From Bradyrhizobium betae (GTDB lineage Bacteria; Pseudomonadota; Alphaproteobacteria; Rhizobiales; Xanthobacteraceae), in contig NZ_MZXW01000007.1 of the NCBI RefSeq assembly GCF_004123905.1, positions 62,001 through 126,000 of the forward strand: a stretch of DNA of 64,000 nt, in the 5' to 3' direction. Below the pieces are notes generated by a model. The model was given only the letters and a program-made list of their open reading frames with translations. It did not search any database and was not told the origin of the DNA. Each line of letters begins with the position of its first letter. The stretch's first letter is position 1. Positions 1-7,912 of this stretch are shown in pieces. Position numbers and translations under genes: made by a program.

Positions 1-1
1 G

Positions 2-718
2 TCGGCCTTCTACATCATGTCGATGGAGGACGGTCGCGTGTTCTGGGATCCGACGCTGCCGAGCCAGACGCCGGAGGATCGCCGAAAGATCTTCACCAGC
101 AAGATCGAGACGCTGGCCAAGCTGCACATGTTCGATCCCACAACGATCGGCCTCGGTGACTTCGGCAAGCCCGGAAATTATTTTGCGCGGCAGATCGACC
201 GCTGGACCAAGCAGTATCGCGCCTCCGAAACGCAGCACATTCCGGAGTTCGAGAAGGTCGCCGAATGGCTGCCGAAGACCGTGCCGGAACAGGCGCGCGT
301 CTCGATCGTCCATGGCGACTACCGTCTCGACAACATGATTTTCCACGCGACGGAACCGCGCGTGCGGGCCGTGCTCGACTGGGAGCTGTCGACGCTCGGC
401 GATCCCATGGCCGACTTCACCTATCTGTTGATGCAGTGGGTCATGCCGGGCCTTGATGGCGCCGACCTCAAGGCGCTCAACATCCCGAGCGTGGAGGAGG
501 CCGCGCAGATCTATTGCAACGTCACGAAGATGACGGTGCCCGATCTGAACTGGTACTTCTCATACAATCTGTTCCGCCTCGCCGGCATCACCCAAGGCAT
601 CGCCGGCCGCGTCCGCGACGGCACCGCCGCCAATGCCAAGGCGCTGGAATCCGCCAAGCGCACCGTGCCGCTGTCGAAGGCCTCATGGGAGTACGCGCAG
701 AAGGCGGGCGCGGTTTAG
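2..718 (+). CDS. Phosphotransferase family protein (APH fold), 5' end cut by the window edge
   Basis: This is the C-terminal part of an aminoglycoside-phosphotransferase-fold kinase of the group often encoded beside acyl-CoA dehydrogenases (ACAD10/11-like). The frame is open to the first base, and residues FYIMSMEDGRVF before the first internal Met belong to the family, so the true start lies upstream. The Brenner motif HGDYRLDNM is at nt 311-337, giving the catalytic Asp and metal-binding Asn. The metal-binding DWE follows at nt 377-385. These motifs predict an active kinase, but the substrate is unknown; a role in fatty or aromatic acyl catabolism is inferred from the family. A perfect 15-bp terminator hairpin follows directly. 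Confidence 0.85.
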   Translation, partial: SAFYIMSMEDGRVFWDPTLPSQTPEDRRKIFTSKIETLAKLHMFDPTTIGLGDFGKPGNYFARQIDRWTKQYRASETQHIPEFEKVAEWLPKTVPEQARVSIVHGDYRLDNMIFHATEPRVRAVLDWELSTLGDPMADFTYLLMQWVMPGLDGADLKALNIPSVEEAAQIYCNVTKMTVPDLNWYFSYNLFRLAGITQGIAGRVRDGTAANAKALESAKRTVPLSKASWEYAQKAGAV

Positions 719-722
719 GAAG

Positions 723-757
723 AGACAAGGGCGCGGCTGAGGGCCGCGCCCTTGTCT
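723..757 (+). terminator. Rho-independent-type terminator hairpin after the phosphotransferase
   Basis: A perfect 15-bp stem (left arm 723-737, right arm 743-757) with a 5-nt loop starts five bases after the stop codon. The stem is GC-rich at its core with AGACAAGG/CCTTGTCT at its base. There is no long T-run, so termination efficiency is uncertain. Confidence 0.6.
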
Positions 758-788
758 GTGGAGCGTACTTTCCTGCGCCAGCACAACT

Positions 789-843
789 CTCGTGTCCCCG
801 ACGCGGTGCAGCACGAAGTGCTGCTCCGCAGAGCCGGGACCCA
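789..843 (+). repeat. 55-nt REP-like palindromic repeat, copy 1
   Basis: The 55-nt unit begins CTCGTGTCC, has an internal hairpin (GCAGCAC/GTGCTGC) and ends CCGGGACCCA. Copies occur at 1209-1263 (inverted), 1273-1327, 5941-5995 and 6024-6078 (inverted). It abuts the stop codon of the minus-strand GIY-YIG gene (TGA at 845-847). Confidence 0.85.
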
Positions 844-844
844 A

Positions 845-1141
845 TCACGTTGCCAGAGCATTCAGCTCGTCCGTAAGGTCTCGCCAATCCGGATTGAGGT
901 CTTCAATCAGCTTGAACTTCCACGCGCGTCGCCAGCGCTTCAACGAATGTTCGCGTGAGCGCGCTTCGAGTACCGACTCGAACGTCTCGAAATTGACTAG
1001 CAAGGTCACGTCGTATTGCCGTGTGAAGCCGGGTATGAGCTTGGCCTTGTGCTCGCCCACTCGGCGAGCGAGGTCGTTTGTCACTCCAATGTAGAGAGTG
1101 CCGTTTCGTTTGCTGGCAAGGATGTAAACGAAGAAGGACAT
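845..1141 (-). CDS. Small GIY-YIG nuclease domain protein
   Basis: This is a 98-residue single-domain GIY-YIG protein of the YhbQ/UPF0213 type. The protein begins MSFFVYILAS, with Tyr-Ile-Leu at the first motif position and LYIGVTNDLARRVGEHK carrying the YIG element and the conserved Arg. The catalytic Glu region is SVLEARSREHSLKRW. I chose ATG 1141 because the fold starts immediately there; the 35 upstream codons of the open frame show no homology and run into a repeat. No strong Shine-Dalgarno is visible. The gene sits between two inverted copies of a 55-nt REP-like repeat, which suggests a mobile or repeat-maintaining unit (inference). Confidence 0.85.
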   Translation of the reverse strand: MSFFVYILASKRNGTLYIGVTNDLARRVGEHKAKLIPGFTRQYDVTLLVNFETFESVLEARSREHSLKRWRRAWKFKLIEDLNPDWRDLTDELNALAT

Positions 1142-1208
1142 AGCCGTGCAACCAGGTTGGACGTGACGCGCTCTAAGGTTGCATGTTCGATGTCGTCGCC
1201 AAGCGTTC

Positions 1209-1263
1209 TGGGTCCCGGCTCTGCGGAGCGTCACTGCGTGCCGCACCGCGTCCGGGACACGAG
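1209..1263 (-). repeat. 55-nt REP-like repeat, copy 2 (inverted relative to copy 1)
   Basis: This is the reverse-complement form of the unit at 789-843: it starts TGGGTCCCGGCTCTGCGGAG and ends GGGACACGAG. With copy 1 it brackets the GIY-YIG gene, 65 nt upstream of that gene's start codon. Confidence 0.85.
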
Positions 1264-1272
1264 ACCCGGATT

Positions 1273-1327
1273 CTCGCTGCCCGGACGCGCTGCAACGCGT
1301 AGCGTTGCTGCGCTGAGCCGGGACCCA
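1273..1327 (+). repeat. 55-nt REP-like repeat, copy 3
   Basis: This copy has the same orientation as copy 1 and a complete internal hairpin (GCAACG/CGTTGC). It ends ten bases before the end of the minus-strand deacetylase gene, so the 1142-1336 interval consists largely of repeat DNA. Confidence 0.8.
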
Positions 1328-1336
1328 AAGTCGCGG

Positions 1337-2509
1337 TTATGAAGCCACACAATGCGCGATCAGCTTCTCCACGAAGCCCGCGCACTTCTCCAGCTCCGCC
1401 ATCTCCACGAACTCATCCGGCGTGTGCGCCTGCGCGATCGAGCCCGGGCCGATCACGACCGAGGGGATATCCGCCATGCTGGCAAACAGGCTCGCCTCGG
1501 TGCCGAAGGCGACCTTGGCGTGGTCGTTGCGGCCCGCAAGGCTTTTTGCCAGCGTGACGATCGCGGCGTCGGCGGCGGTGTCGAGGGCGGGATAGTCGAG
1601 GATCTCCTCGAAATCGATGCCGCATTCGGCATTCCTCGCCTTCATCGCGGGCTCGAGCTCGGCCTTGGCCCAGGCGACGATCGCATCCGTCACCTCACGC
1701 GACTCGGTGATGCCGATCCCGCGGCATTCGAAATCCACCGTGCAGGTATCGGGCACGATGTTCAGCGCGGCGCCCCCATGCACGATGCTGGTCAGCAGCG
1801 TCGAGTGCGGCACGTCGTAGAGACTGTTGCGCTCGACTTCGCTTGCGAGCTTCACCGCGCGGCGACGGATCTCGACGATCAGCTCGGCGGCATATTCGAT
1901 CGCATTGACGCCATCGGGCGCGATCGAGGAGTGTCGGGCGAGGCCGTGAAACGTGGCGCGCACGCCGTGCTTGCCCTTGTGGCCGATGATGACCTTCATC
2001 TCGGTCGGCTCACCGATGAAAGCGCCGAGAGGCTTCACTTTCTTCTTCGCGACCTCGCCGAGCATCGGCCGCACGCCGACGCAGCCGATCTCCTCGTCAT
2101 AGGAGATCGCGAGATGAATCGGCGTCGCGAGCTTCGCCTCCAGCATCTCCGGCACCATGGCGAGGCACACCGCCACAAACCCCTTCATGTCGGTGGTGCC
2201 GCGGCCATAGAGCTTGCCGTCGCGCTCGATCAGCTTGAACGGATCATGGCTCCAGTCCTGACCGATAACCGGCACGACGTCGGTATGGCCCGACAGCACG
2301 AGACCGGGGCGATCCTCCGGCCCGATCGTGACCCACAGCGAAGCCTTCTGTCCTGTCTCGTCGGTGATGCGCTCTCCCTTGACGCCAAGCGCGGCGAGAT
2401 AGCTTTCGATATGGGCGATCAGGGGCAAATTGGTGCGGTCGCTGATGGTGTCGAAGCCGACGAGGTCGGCGAGGAGTGTTCGGATGCGGTCGGGTCTTGA
2501 GCTTGGCAT
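1337..2509 (-). CDS. argE: Acetylornithine deacetylase (M20 family metallopeptidase)
   Basis: This 390-residue M20A enzyme would hydrolyse N-acetylornithine to ornithine and acetate, or act on a related N-acyl amino acid. The dinuclear zinc site is visible: SGHTDVVP (His75, Asp77), RGTTDMKG (Asp107), the catalytic/metal Glu pair in YDEEIG (Glu139-Glu140), a GEPTEM stretch, and a C-terminal His in AQAHTPDEF. ATG 2509 is used because the family begins near RTLLADLVGFDT; the 25 upstream codons of the open frame are non-homologous. The gene stands alone between repeat-rich gaps with no arginine genes nearby, so the exact substrate is less certain than the family. Confidence 0.85.
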   Translation of the reverse strand: MPSSRPDRIRTLLADLVGFDTISDRTNLPLIAHIESYLAALGVKGERITDETGQKASLWVTIGPEDRPGLVLSGHTDVVPVIGQDWSHDPFKLIERDGKLYGRGTTDMKGFVAVCLAMVPEMLEAKLATPIHLAISYDEEIGCVGVRPMLGEVAKKKVKPLGAFIGEPTEMKVIIGHKGKHGVRATFHGLARHSSIAPDGVNAIEYAAELIVEIRRRAVKLASEVERNSLYDVPHSTLLTSIVHGGAALNIVPDTCTVDFECRGIGITESREVTDAIVAWAKAELEPAMKARNAECGIDFEEILDYPALDTAADAAIVTLAKSLAGRNDHAKVAFGTEASLFASMADIPSVVIGPGSIAQAHTPDEFVEMAELEKCAGFVEKLIAHCVAS

Positions 2510-2598
2510 TGTCACGTTCTTGTTGGGGGACTGGAGGCTAGGTTGCCTGCATGAACCATACCAATGTGATGGCCGGTGACGCAAATCGACACAGCCCC

Positions 2599-2675
2599 GT
2601 AGCCCGGGTGAGCGCAGCGATACCAGGGACAGCTCGTGCGGCGAATCCCGGATATCGCTCCGCCATCCGGGCTAC
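2599..2675. repeat. Imperfect palindromic repeat (GTAGCCCGG type)
   Basis: The left arm GTAGCCCGGGTGAGCGCAGC and the right arm, ending CATCCGGGCTAC, form a long imperfect inverted repeat. Elements of this type are scattered through Bradyrhizobium intergenic DNA (recalled, not searched). Confidence 0.65.
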
Positions 2676-3260
2676 AAGACCTTGCGTTGCCCGACGGGCA
2701 AAACACGCCAGCGATGGGGCAACCCACCTCGCCGAAAATATTCCACTTTACCGAAATTCGGAAACGGCGTATCCATCACGGCAACCCGGCCCAAGGAAGA
2801 GGGGCGTATCGCGATCGTCACGAACGCGGGCCGGGCGGCGGTGGACGCTGATAACATCGGCGCGAAGGCTTTCGCAGGGCAGGTGACTGTGAGCGAAGGC
2901 GTCGCGCGCACGACCGGTGTGATCGGCGTACGGCAAAATCGTGTGGTCCTGACGCCCGGGGTCTGTGCGTCAAGTCTTGCGGTGATGTGGCGGCCCGACC
3001 GGGCGCGTACATCAGTCATCGATAAGGCGACGGGGGCAATAGTGCATCGCTCCCCGGGGAGAGCGCGACATAAGCCGTTCCAACCACTGCGCAGGGAAGG
3101 CCGGGATGTCCTGGCTACACCTGTATGCCGCTGTGCAAACGTCTTACTGCAACTTCGCACAGTGGACCTCGGGTGCCAGCGGGCTCCCGGTCTTCCCTGC
3201 GCCCTCTTTCAATCGAGGGCAAGGCAATGAAGCAAAGCTCGGGCGAAAAATGCCGCGAGG
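2676..3260 (-). repeat. Dispersed non-coding repeat or relic with spurious reading frames
   Basis: No convincing gene is present in this roughly 585-nt stretch. Its minus-strand frames read fragments such as EGAGKTGSPL, RASGPHDFAV and RDDRDTPLFLGPG. I recall these from many short spurious predicted proteins throughout Bradyrhizobiaceae genomes, which points to a multicopy DNA element translated by gene finders rather than a protein. All three minus-strand frames carry such pieces, as expected for a conserved nucleotide sequence rather than a conserved protein. The rest of the 2510-3480 gap holds palindromic repeats. Confidence 0.45.
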
Positions 3261-3323
3261 ATGCGTAACTGCGTCTACAATGAAGATGCGAATTGAAAAG
3301 GCGACGCCATCAACCACACACTC

Positions 3324-3403
3324 CGTCATTGCGAGCGCAGCGAAGCAATCCAGAGTCTTTCCGCGGTGGGATTCTGGATTGCTTCGCTGCGCTCGCAATG
3401 ACG
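3324..3403. repeat. 80-nt near-perfect palindrome
   Basis: The arms CGTCATTGCGAGCGCAGCGA (from 3324) and its complement (ending at 3403) extend to about 34 bp, with a single mismatch near the centre and a 12-nt loop. Such CGTCATTGCGAGC palindromes are common in rhizobial intergenic DNA (recalled). It lies downstream of the minus-strand short-chain dehydrogenase and could act as a bidirectional terminator. Confidence 0.8.
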
Positions 3404-3435
3404 AGGATGATGCAGTTGCGTGCCAAAATTCCGGT

Positions 3436-3470
3436 CTCGTATCCCGACCGCGCCGCGTCCGGGACACGAG
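3436..3470. repeat. Truncated REP pair: outer ends only
   Basis: CTCGTATCCCG is followed closely by CGCGTCCGGGACACGAG. These are the two outer ends of an inverted pair of the 55-nt repeat with the interior missing, so it looks like an internally deleted REPIN. Confidence 0.5.
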
Positions 3471-3480
3471 AGTGACCTTG

Positions 3481-4266
3481 CTAAACCGGTTTCCCCGCGT
3501 ACGGCATCGACGCCGTCAGCCCGCCGTCCACCGGGAACGCCTGACCGTTCACATACGACGCTTCGTCGCTCGCCAGGAACAGTCCCATCGCCGCGAGCTC
3601 GTGCGGCTGGCCCGGACGCTTCAGCGGATTGAGCTGGCCGATCTTGTCTTGGGTCCCGCGCTCTTTCGCACGATCGAAGATCGGCTTGGTCATTCCTGTC
3701 TCGATCAGGCCGGGGCACACCGCGTTGATGCGCACGCCGGTGCCGGAGAGCGAATAGGCCGTGGTCTGCACCAGCGAGATCACGCCGGCCTTGCTCGCCG
3801 CATAGGGATGCCCGCTGGCGCCGGCCTTGAGGCCCGCGACGGATGCGGTCAGCACGATCGCGCCGGATTGCTGCTTCACCATGTGCGGCATCGCGTGCTT
3901 CACCGCGAGGAACGGACCGATCAGATTGATGCGCAACACCTCCTGCCACTGTTCCACGGTCTGCTCGCCGAGCGGAACGAGCCCGCCGGAAACGCCGGCA
4001 TTGGCCCAGATCACATCGAGCCGGCCATGCGTCTTCACCGCCTTGTCGATGACGGCCATGACGTCGGTCTCGGAGCCCGCATCCGCGATCATCGCTTCGG
4101 CAACACCGCCGGCCTTCTTCACCTCGTCGACGGTCTCCTTCACCGCCTCGGTGCGATCGACCGCGATCAGCTTTGCGCCTTCTTTGGTGAACAGCAGCGC
4201 GGCAGCGCGACCGATGCCGCTGCCGGCGCCGGTGATGATGACGGATTTGCCTTGCAGACGGCCCAT
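3481..4266 (-). CDS. SDR family NAD(P)-dependent oxidoreductase
   Basis: This 261-residue classical short-chain dehydrogenase carries the cofactor motif TGAGSGIG (residues 12-19), the NAG motif (89-91) and the catalytic set Asn114, Ser142, Tyr155 and Lys159 (YAASK). The C-terminal NGQAFPVDGG is typical of the family. Asp37-Arg38 after beta-strand 2 suggests NAD preference. The start is ATG 4266 with a good GGGAGAAA Shine-Dalgarno. It is transcribed away from the histidine phosphatase gene. Neighbouring phosphotransferase and second SDR genes suggest an alcohol or acyl-chain oxidation set, but the substrate cannot be read from the sequence. Confidence 0.9.
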   Translation of the reverse strand: MGRLQGKSVIITGAGSGIGRAAALLFTKEGAKLIAVDRTEAVKETVDEVKKAGGVAEAMIADAGSETDVMAVIDKAVKTHGRLDVIWANAGVSGGLVPLGEQTVEQWQEVLRINLIGPFLAVKHAMPHMVKQQSGAIVLTASVAGLKAGASGHPYAASKAGVISLVQTTAYSLSGTGVRINAVCPGLIETGMTKPIFDRAKERGTQDKIGQLNPLKRPGQPHELAAMGLFLASDEASYVNGQAFPVDGGLTASMPYAGKPV

Positions 4267-4399
4267 GTGTTTCTCCCTTTGCCTAGTACGCGACGCTTGC
4301 CGCGCAGCGGAATTTCAAACAAGATTTCAAACGGTAAAGTGTCTTGAGACACGTTCACACCTGACGTACAGCGACATCACACGGGATGGAAGGGTTTCG

Positions 4400-5098
4400 A
4401 TGGCAACCGCGGACAAGCCGAATGTGGTCACGACACGGTGGTGGTGGGTTCGTCACGCGCCGGTGCGCAATGACGGCGGCAACATCTACGGGCAGAGCGA
4501 TCTCGCCTGCGACACCAGCGATACCTACGTGTTCAATGCTGTTGCCAAGGTGCTGCCACGCAAGGCGGTCTGGTATTCGAGCAATCTGATGCGCACGCAT
4601 CAAACGGCCGAAGCGATCTGGGCAGCCGGCTACCCGAAGCCCGCGTCGATGCCATGGGAAGCGGACCTCGCCGAGCAAAATCTCGGGACATGGCAGGGCA
4701 TGAACCGCGCCGCGTTCATCGCGAGCCGTCCCGTTGGGTCGAGCTGGTTTGCCGATATCAACGAGCCCGCGCCCGGCGGCGAAAGCTTCATGGACCTCTA
4801 CCACCGCGCGCGCCGCGTCATCGAGCGGATCAACAATGAGGCGGCAGGCCAGGACATCATCGCTGTTGCCCATGGCGGCACCATCAAGGCCGCGCTCGGG
4901 CTCGCGCTCGGCGGCCAGGTGGAGAAGGCGCTGTCGTTCGACATCGACAATTGCTCGATCACGCGGCTCGATTATTTCTCGAGCCCCGAGCGCTCGGTGT
5001 GGCGGCTGCCGATGGTGAACCAGCAGCCGTGGATCGCGGACGATGCGCATGCGGAGATGCATCAGCCGGCGGGACCGGAAGTCAAGAAGCTCGCCTGA
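4400..5098 (+). CDS. Histidine phosphatase family protein
   Basis: This is a 232-residue branch-1 histidine phosphatase (phosphoglycerate-mutase fold). The phosphohistidine motif is RHAPV at residues 18-22 with nucleophile His19, where the usual RHG is RHA. A second active-site His (His158) is in VAHGGT. LAEQNLGTWQGM supplies the acidic residue region. ATG 4400 is chosen because a GGAAGGG Shine-Dalgarno lies five bases upstream and the family N-terminus (TRWWWVRHAP) follows; the longer open frame upstream is antisense to the SDR gene. CobC-like or small-molecule phosphatase roles are possible. No cobalamin genes are nearby. Confidence 0.85.
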   Translation: MATADKPNVVTTRWWWVRHAPVRNDGGNIYGQSDLACDTSDTYVFNAVAKVLPRKAVWYSSNLMRTHQTAEAIWAAGYPKPASMPWEADLAEQNLGTWQGMNRAAFIASRPVGSSWFADINEPAPGGESFMDLYHRARRVIERINNEAAGQDIIAVAHGGTIKAALGLALGGQVEKALSFDIDNCSITRLDYFSSPERSVWRLPMVNQQPWIADDAHAEMHQPAGPEVKKLA

Positions 5099-5168
5099 GG
5101 CTGTTGTCCGCTCGCGCGGACGCGGCGTAAGCTTCGGCCAAATCAAATCATAACTCTGGGAGAGAAAC

Positions 5169-5936
5169 ATGACCTTGTTCGACATGAAGGGGAAAGTCGC
5201 TGTCATCACCGGATCGACGCGCGGCATCGGGCTTGCGATCGCCGAGCGCATGGCCGAGCATGGCGCCAAGGTCGTGATCTCCTCGCGCAAGGCCGATGTC
5301 TGCGAGCAGGTGGCCAAGGGCATCAACGACAGGTTCGGTAAGGACACCGCGGTCGCGATCGCCGCCAACATCTCGTCGAAGGAAAATCTGCAAAACCTGA
5401 TCGACGAGAGCAACCGCGCCTTCGGCAAGATCGACGTGCTGGTCTGTAACGCGGCGTCGAACCCGTATTACGGCCCGCTCGCCGGCATCTCCGACGACCA
5501 GTTCAGGAAAATTCTCGACAACAACATCGTCGCCAACAACTGGCTGATCTCGATGGTGGTGCCGCAGATGATCGAGCGCAGGGACGGCTCGGTGATCATC
5601 GTGTCCTCGATCGGCGGCCTCAAGGGCTCGACCATCCTCGGCGCCTACGCGATCTCCAAGGCTGCCGACATGCAGCTCGCGCGCAACCTCGCTTGCGAAT
5701 ACGGCAAGCACAACATCCGGGTGAACTGCATTGCGCCCGGCCTGATCAAGACCGATTTTGCCAAAGCGCTGTGGGACAATCCGGAAAACCTGAAAGCCTC
5801 GACCTCGCGCTCGCCGCTGCTCCGCATCGGCACCCCCGACGAGATCGCGGGCGCAGCCGTGTTCCTGGGATCTGCGGCCGGTGACTTCATGACCGGCCAG
5901 ACCATGGTCATCGACGGCGGCGCGACGATCAGTTGA
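5169..5936 (+). CDS. SDR family oxidoreductase
   Basis: This 255-residue classical SDR has TGSTRGIG at residues 14-21 and the catalytic Tyr160/Lys164 pair (YAISK). GSAAGDFMTGQTMVIDGG near the C-terminus is characteristic. SSRKADVC after the second strand (Ser-Arg) suggests NADPH preference. A GGGAGAGAAAC Shine-Dalgarno precedes ATG 5169. It lies 70 nt downstream of the histidine phosphatase on the same strand and may be cotranscribed. The style resembles DHRS4-like carbonyl reductases or catabolic 3-hydroxyacyl dehydrogenases; the substrate is not determinable here. Confidence 0.9.
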   Translation: MTLFDMKGKVAVITGSTRGIGLAIAERMAEHGAKVVISSRKADVCEQVAKGINDRFGKDTAVAIAANISSKENLQNLIDESNRAFGKIDVLVCNAASNPYYGPLAGISDDQFRKILDNNIVANNWLISMVVPQMIERRDGSVIIVSSIGGLKGSTILGAYAISKAADMQLARNLACEYGKHNIRVNCIAPGLIKTDFAKALWDNPENLKASTSRSPLLRIGTPDEIAGAAVFLGSAAGDFMTGQTMVIDGGATIS

Positions 5937-5940
5937 TGGT

Positions 5941-5995
5941 CTCGTGTCCCGGACGCGCTGCAGCGTGCAACGCTGCTGCGCAGAGCCGGGACCCA
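5941..5995 (+). repeat. 55-nt REP-like repeat, copy 4 (first half of an inverted pair)
   Basis: A full-length unit from CTCGTGTCCCGGACGCG to CGGGACCCA, four bases after the SDR stop codon. With the next, inverted copy it forms a REPIN-like pair separated by 28 nt, located between convergent genes. Confidence 0.85.
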
Positions 5996-6023
5996 GAAAG
6001 CCGAGCCCGAGATCGTTGAGGCA

Positions 6024-6078
6024 TGGGCCCCGGATCTGCAACGCACCGCTACGCGCTGCGTTGCGTCCGGGGCACGAG
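6024..6078 (-). repeat. 55-nt REP-like repeat, copy 5 (inverted half of the pair)
   Basis: A reverse-complement copy from TGGGCCCCGGATCTGCAACG to CCGGGGCACGAG. It ends three bases before the stop of the minus-strand serine hydrolase. The pair can fold into one long cruciform that may terminate both convergent transcripts. Confidence 0.8.
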
Positions 6079-6081
6079 ACC

Positions 6082-7299
6082 TCAATCCACCGCCGCGTAA
6101 ACCAGATCCCGCACCAGCGTCCGCGTAAAATCGCGCTGGCCCGGGCCCTGGCTCATGAACACCGTGAACAGATCCTCCTTCGGATCGATCCAGAAGAACG
6201 TGCCGGCAATGCCGCTCCAGAAATACTGGCCGACGCTGCCGGGGAAGGGCGCGATGCCGGCCTCGCGGCGCACGGCGAAGCCGAGACCAAAGCCGTGGCC
6301 GGGCGACAGCAGCGTGCCGTTGGTCACAACGTGAGGCCCGAGATGATCGGACGCCATCAGCTCCAGCGTCTTGCGGCCGATGATCCTGTTGCCGTCGAGC
6401 GTGCCGCCATTGCGCAGCATCAGCGCGAAGCGGGCATAGTCCATGGTGGTCGAGACGAGGCCGCCGCCGCCGGATTCCATGATCGGCTGTTCGAGCATGT
6501 TGAACAGCGCCACCTTGTCGCCGGTCCAGGGATCGGCTTCGAACGGCTGGGCGAGCCGGCCGGCATTGGACTCAGAAGTGGAGAAGGCGGTCTCGGTCAT
6601 CTGCAGCGGCGCGAGGATGCGTTCGGTCAGGAACATGCCGAGCGATTTGCCGCTGACGACTTCGATGATGCGGCCGAGGATGTCGGTGGAGCGGCTGTAG
6701 TTGAATTCGTCACCGGGATGGCAGACCAGCGGGAAGCTCGCCACCAGCGCGGCGTGCTCGGCATTGGTGATCTTGCGGCTGCGGACGCGGGACTCCTGAT
6801 AGAGCTTGTGTACGGGGCCGTCGCCCTGGTGCTCGTAAGTCAGGCCCGAGGTGTGGCGGAGCAGATCCTGCACCGTCATCGGGCGATTAGGCGGAACCAG
6901 TTCCAGTCTGCCGCCGCTGACCACGCCGACCCTCTGGTCGGCGAACTCGGGAATGAACTTGGCGACCGGGTCGCTCAGCAGCAGATGGCCGTCCTCGACC
7001 AATGCCATGATGCCGACCGAGACGATCGGCTTGGTCATCGAGAAGATCCGGAAGATCGAATCAAGCGCCATCGCCGGGCCTGCGGGGCTCTGCTTGCCGA
7101 GCGCCTCAAACCAGCCGACCTGGCCGCGCCGGGCCACCAGCACCGTCACCCCGGGAACGGTTCCCTTGTCAATCTCGCGCTTGAAAGCGTCCGACATCGC
7201 CTGGAGTCGGGGCCGCGACAGCCCCAGCGTTTCCGGCTCGGCCTCGGGCAAGGGCGGCGCTTTCGGCGTGATCGCGGCTTGAGGGGCGGTGGCAGTCAT
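6082..7299 (-). CDS. Serine hydrolase (class C beta-lactamase/esterase family)
   Basis: This 405-residue penicillin-binding-protein-fold hydrolase (Beta-lactamase family) has nucleophile motif SMTK at residues 87-90 and the Tyr motif Y201-S202 (FNYSRSTD). HGFGLGF and GTFFWIDP occur near the C-terminus. Most relatives are esterases or peptidases, not antibiotic resistance enzymes. There is no signal peptide, only a Pro/Ala-rich leader. I use ATG 7299 rather than GTG 7305 because a GGGAG Shine-Dalgarno directly precedes the ATG and overlaps the GTG. It ends against a REP pair shared with the convergent SDR gene. Confidence 0.85.
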   Translation of the reverse strand: MTATAPQAAITPKAPPLPEAEPETLGLSRPRLQAMSDAFKREIDKGTVPGVTVLVARRGQVGWFEALGKQSPAGPAMALDSIFRIFSMTKPIVSVGIMALVEDGHLLLSDPVAKFIPEFADQRVGVVSGGRLELVPPNRPMTVQDLLRHTSGLTYEHQGDGPVHKLYQESRVRSRKITNAEHAALVASFPLVCHPGDEFNYSRSTDILGRIIEVVSGKSLGMFLTERILAPLQMTETAFSTSESNAGRLAQPFEADPWTGDKVALFNMLEQPIMESGGGGLVSTTMDYARFALMLRNGGTLDGNRIIGRKTLELMASDHLGPHVVTNGTLLSPGHGFGLGFAVRREAGIAPFPGSVGQYFWSGIAGTFFWIDPKEDLFTVFMSQGPGQRDFTRTLVRDLVYAAVD

Positions 7300-7464
7300 G
7301 GGCACTCCCGTTTGTTCTTGATTGTCGGGAACAGAGAGTGGCCCAGAAGGCGCGGTACAAACAAGCGAAGCCAGCGCGCTTCACCCTTGCAATCCGTCCT
7401 TGCAAACCGGTCGTCCCCTGTGCTTGAAAGCGCCCCTGATCCACGCGGCGACGCGAGGGTCCGT

Positions 7465-7540
7465 AGGAGTGTAGCTCAATTGGTAGAGCACCGGTCTCCA
7501 AAACCGGGGGTCGCAGGTTCGAGCCCTGCCACTCCTGCCA
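7465..7540 (+). tRNA. trnW: tRNA-Trp (anticodon CCA)
   Basis: A complete 76-nt cloverleaf: acceptor AGGAGTG pairs with CACTCCT, the D-arm is AGCTCAATTGGTAGAGC, and the anticodon CCA is at 7498-7500 (positions 34-36). The T-arm is GCAGGTTCGAGCCCTGC, followed by discriminator G and an encoded CCA. tRNA-Trp ahead of secE-nusG is the usual alphaproteobacterial arrangement, but here about 2.1 kb separates them, ending in a copy of the last 45 nt of this gene. Confidence 0.97.
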
Positions 7541-7912
7541 GGAAATCAAACACTTAGATTCCCGGCTTTCAGCTGAAACCGTGATTCGCTACCATTTCTG
7601 TTCGTGAAATGTACCTCTGATCGCTGGTCGGAGCAGCTGCTCGGCGGTTGAAGGATGCGCCGCCCAGTAGCCGCGCCATGAGCTTGGCATCGGCGATTAT
7701 TGACACCACACTAGGTCTGGCCGATTGTCCAATAGAGGCATGCGGTCGTCGAGTATTGCCAACCGATCCTGCCAAGACATCATGCCTATCGATTGCGGTC
7801 AGCCGATTAGCGTCATCGTTTATTCTTAGACATTTCGCTTGAGCGTTCTTTCGGGAACGAGCGGCTCCGTGGTCGAGACCGAGAAAGATCGGCTAAACCG
7901 ATGGAGTAGTTC
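7541..7912. other. Gene-free stretch inside the putative tRNA-Trp island
   Basis: The 372 nt after the tRNA hold no supported gene. Short frames on both strands lack family resemblance, and no integrase remnant is recognisable. The final bases carry the GGAG Shine-Dalgarno of the next gene. Confidence 0.5.

Noticed and set aside
3106..4347. 413-codon + strand open frame
   Set aside because: It is mostly antisense to the short-chain dehydrogenase and otherwise passes through palindromic repeats.
5944..7557. 537-codon + strand open frame opposite the serine hydrolase, running into the tRNA
   Set aside because: It covers repeats, an antisense gene and tRNA-Trp, so it cannot be a real protein.
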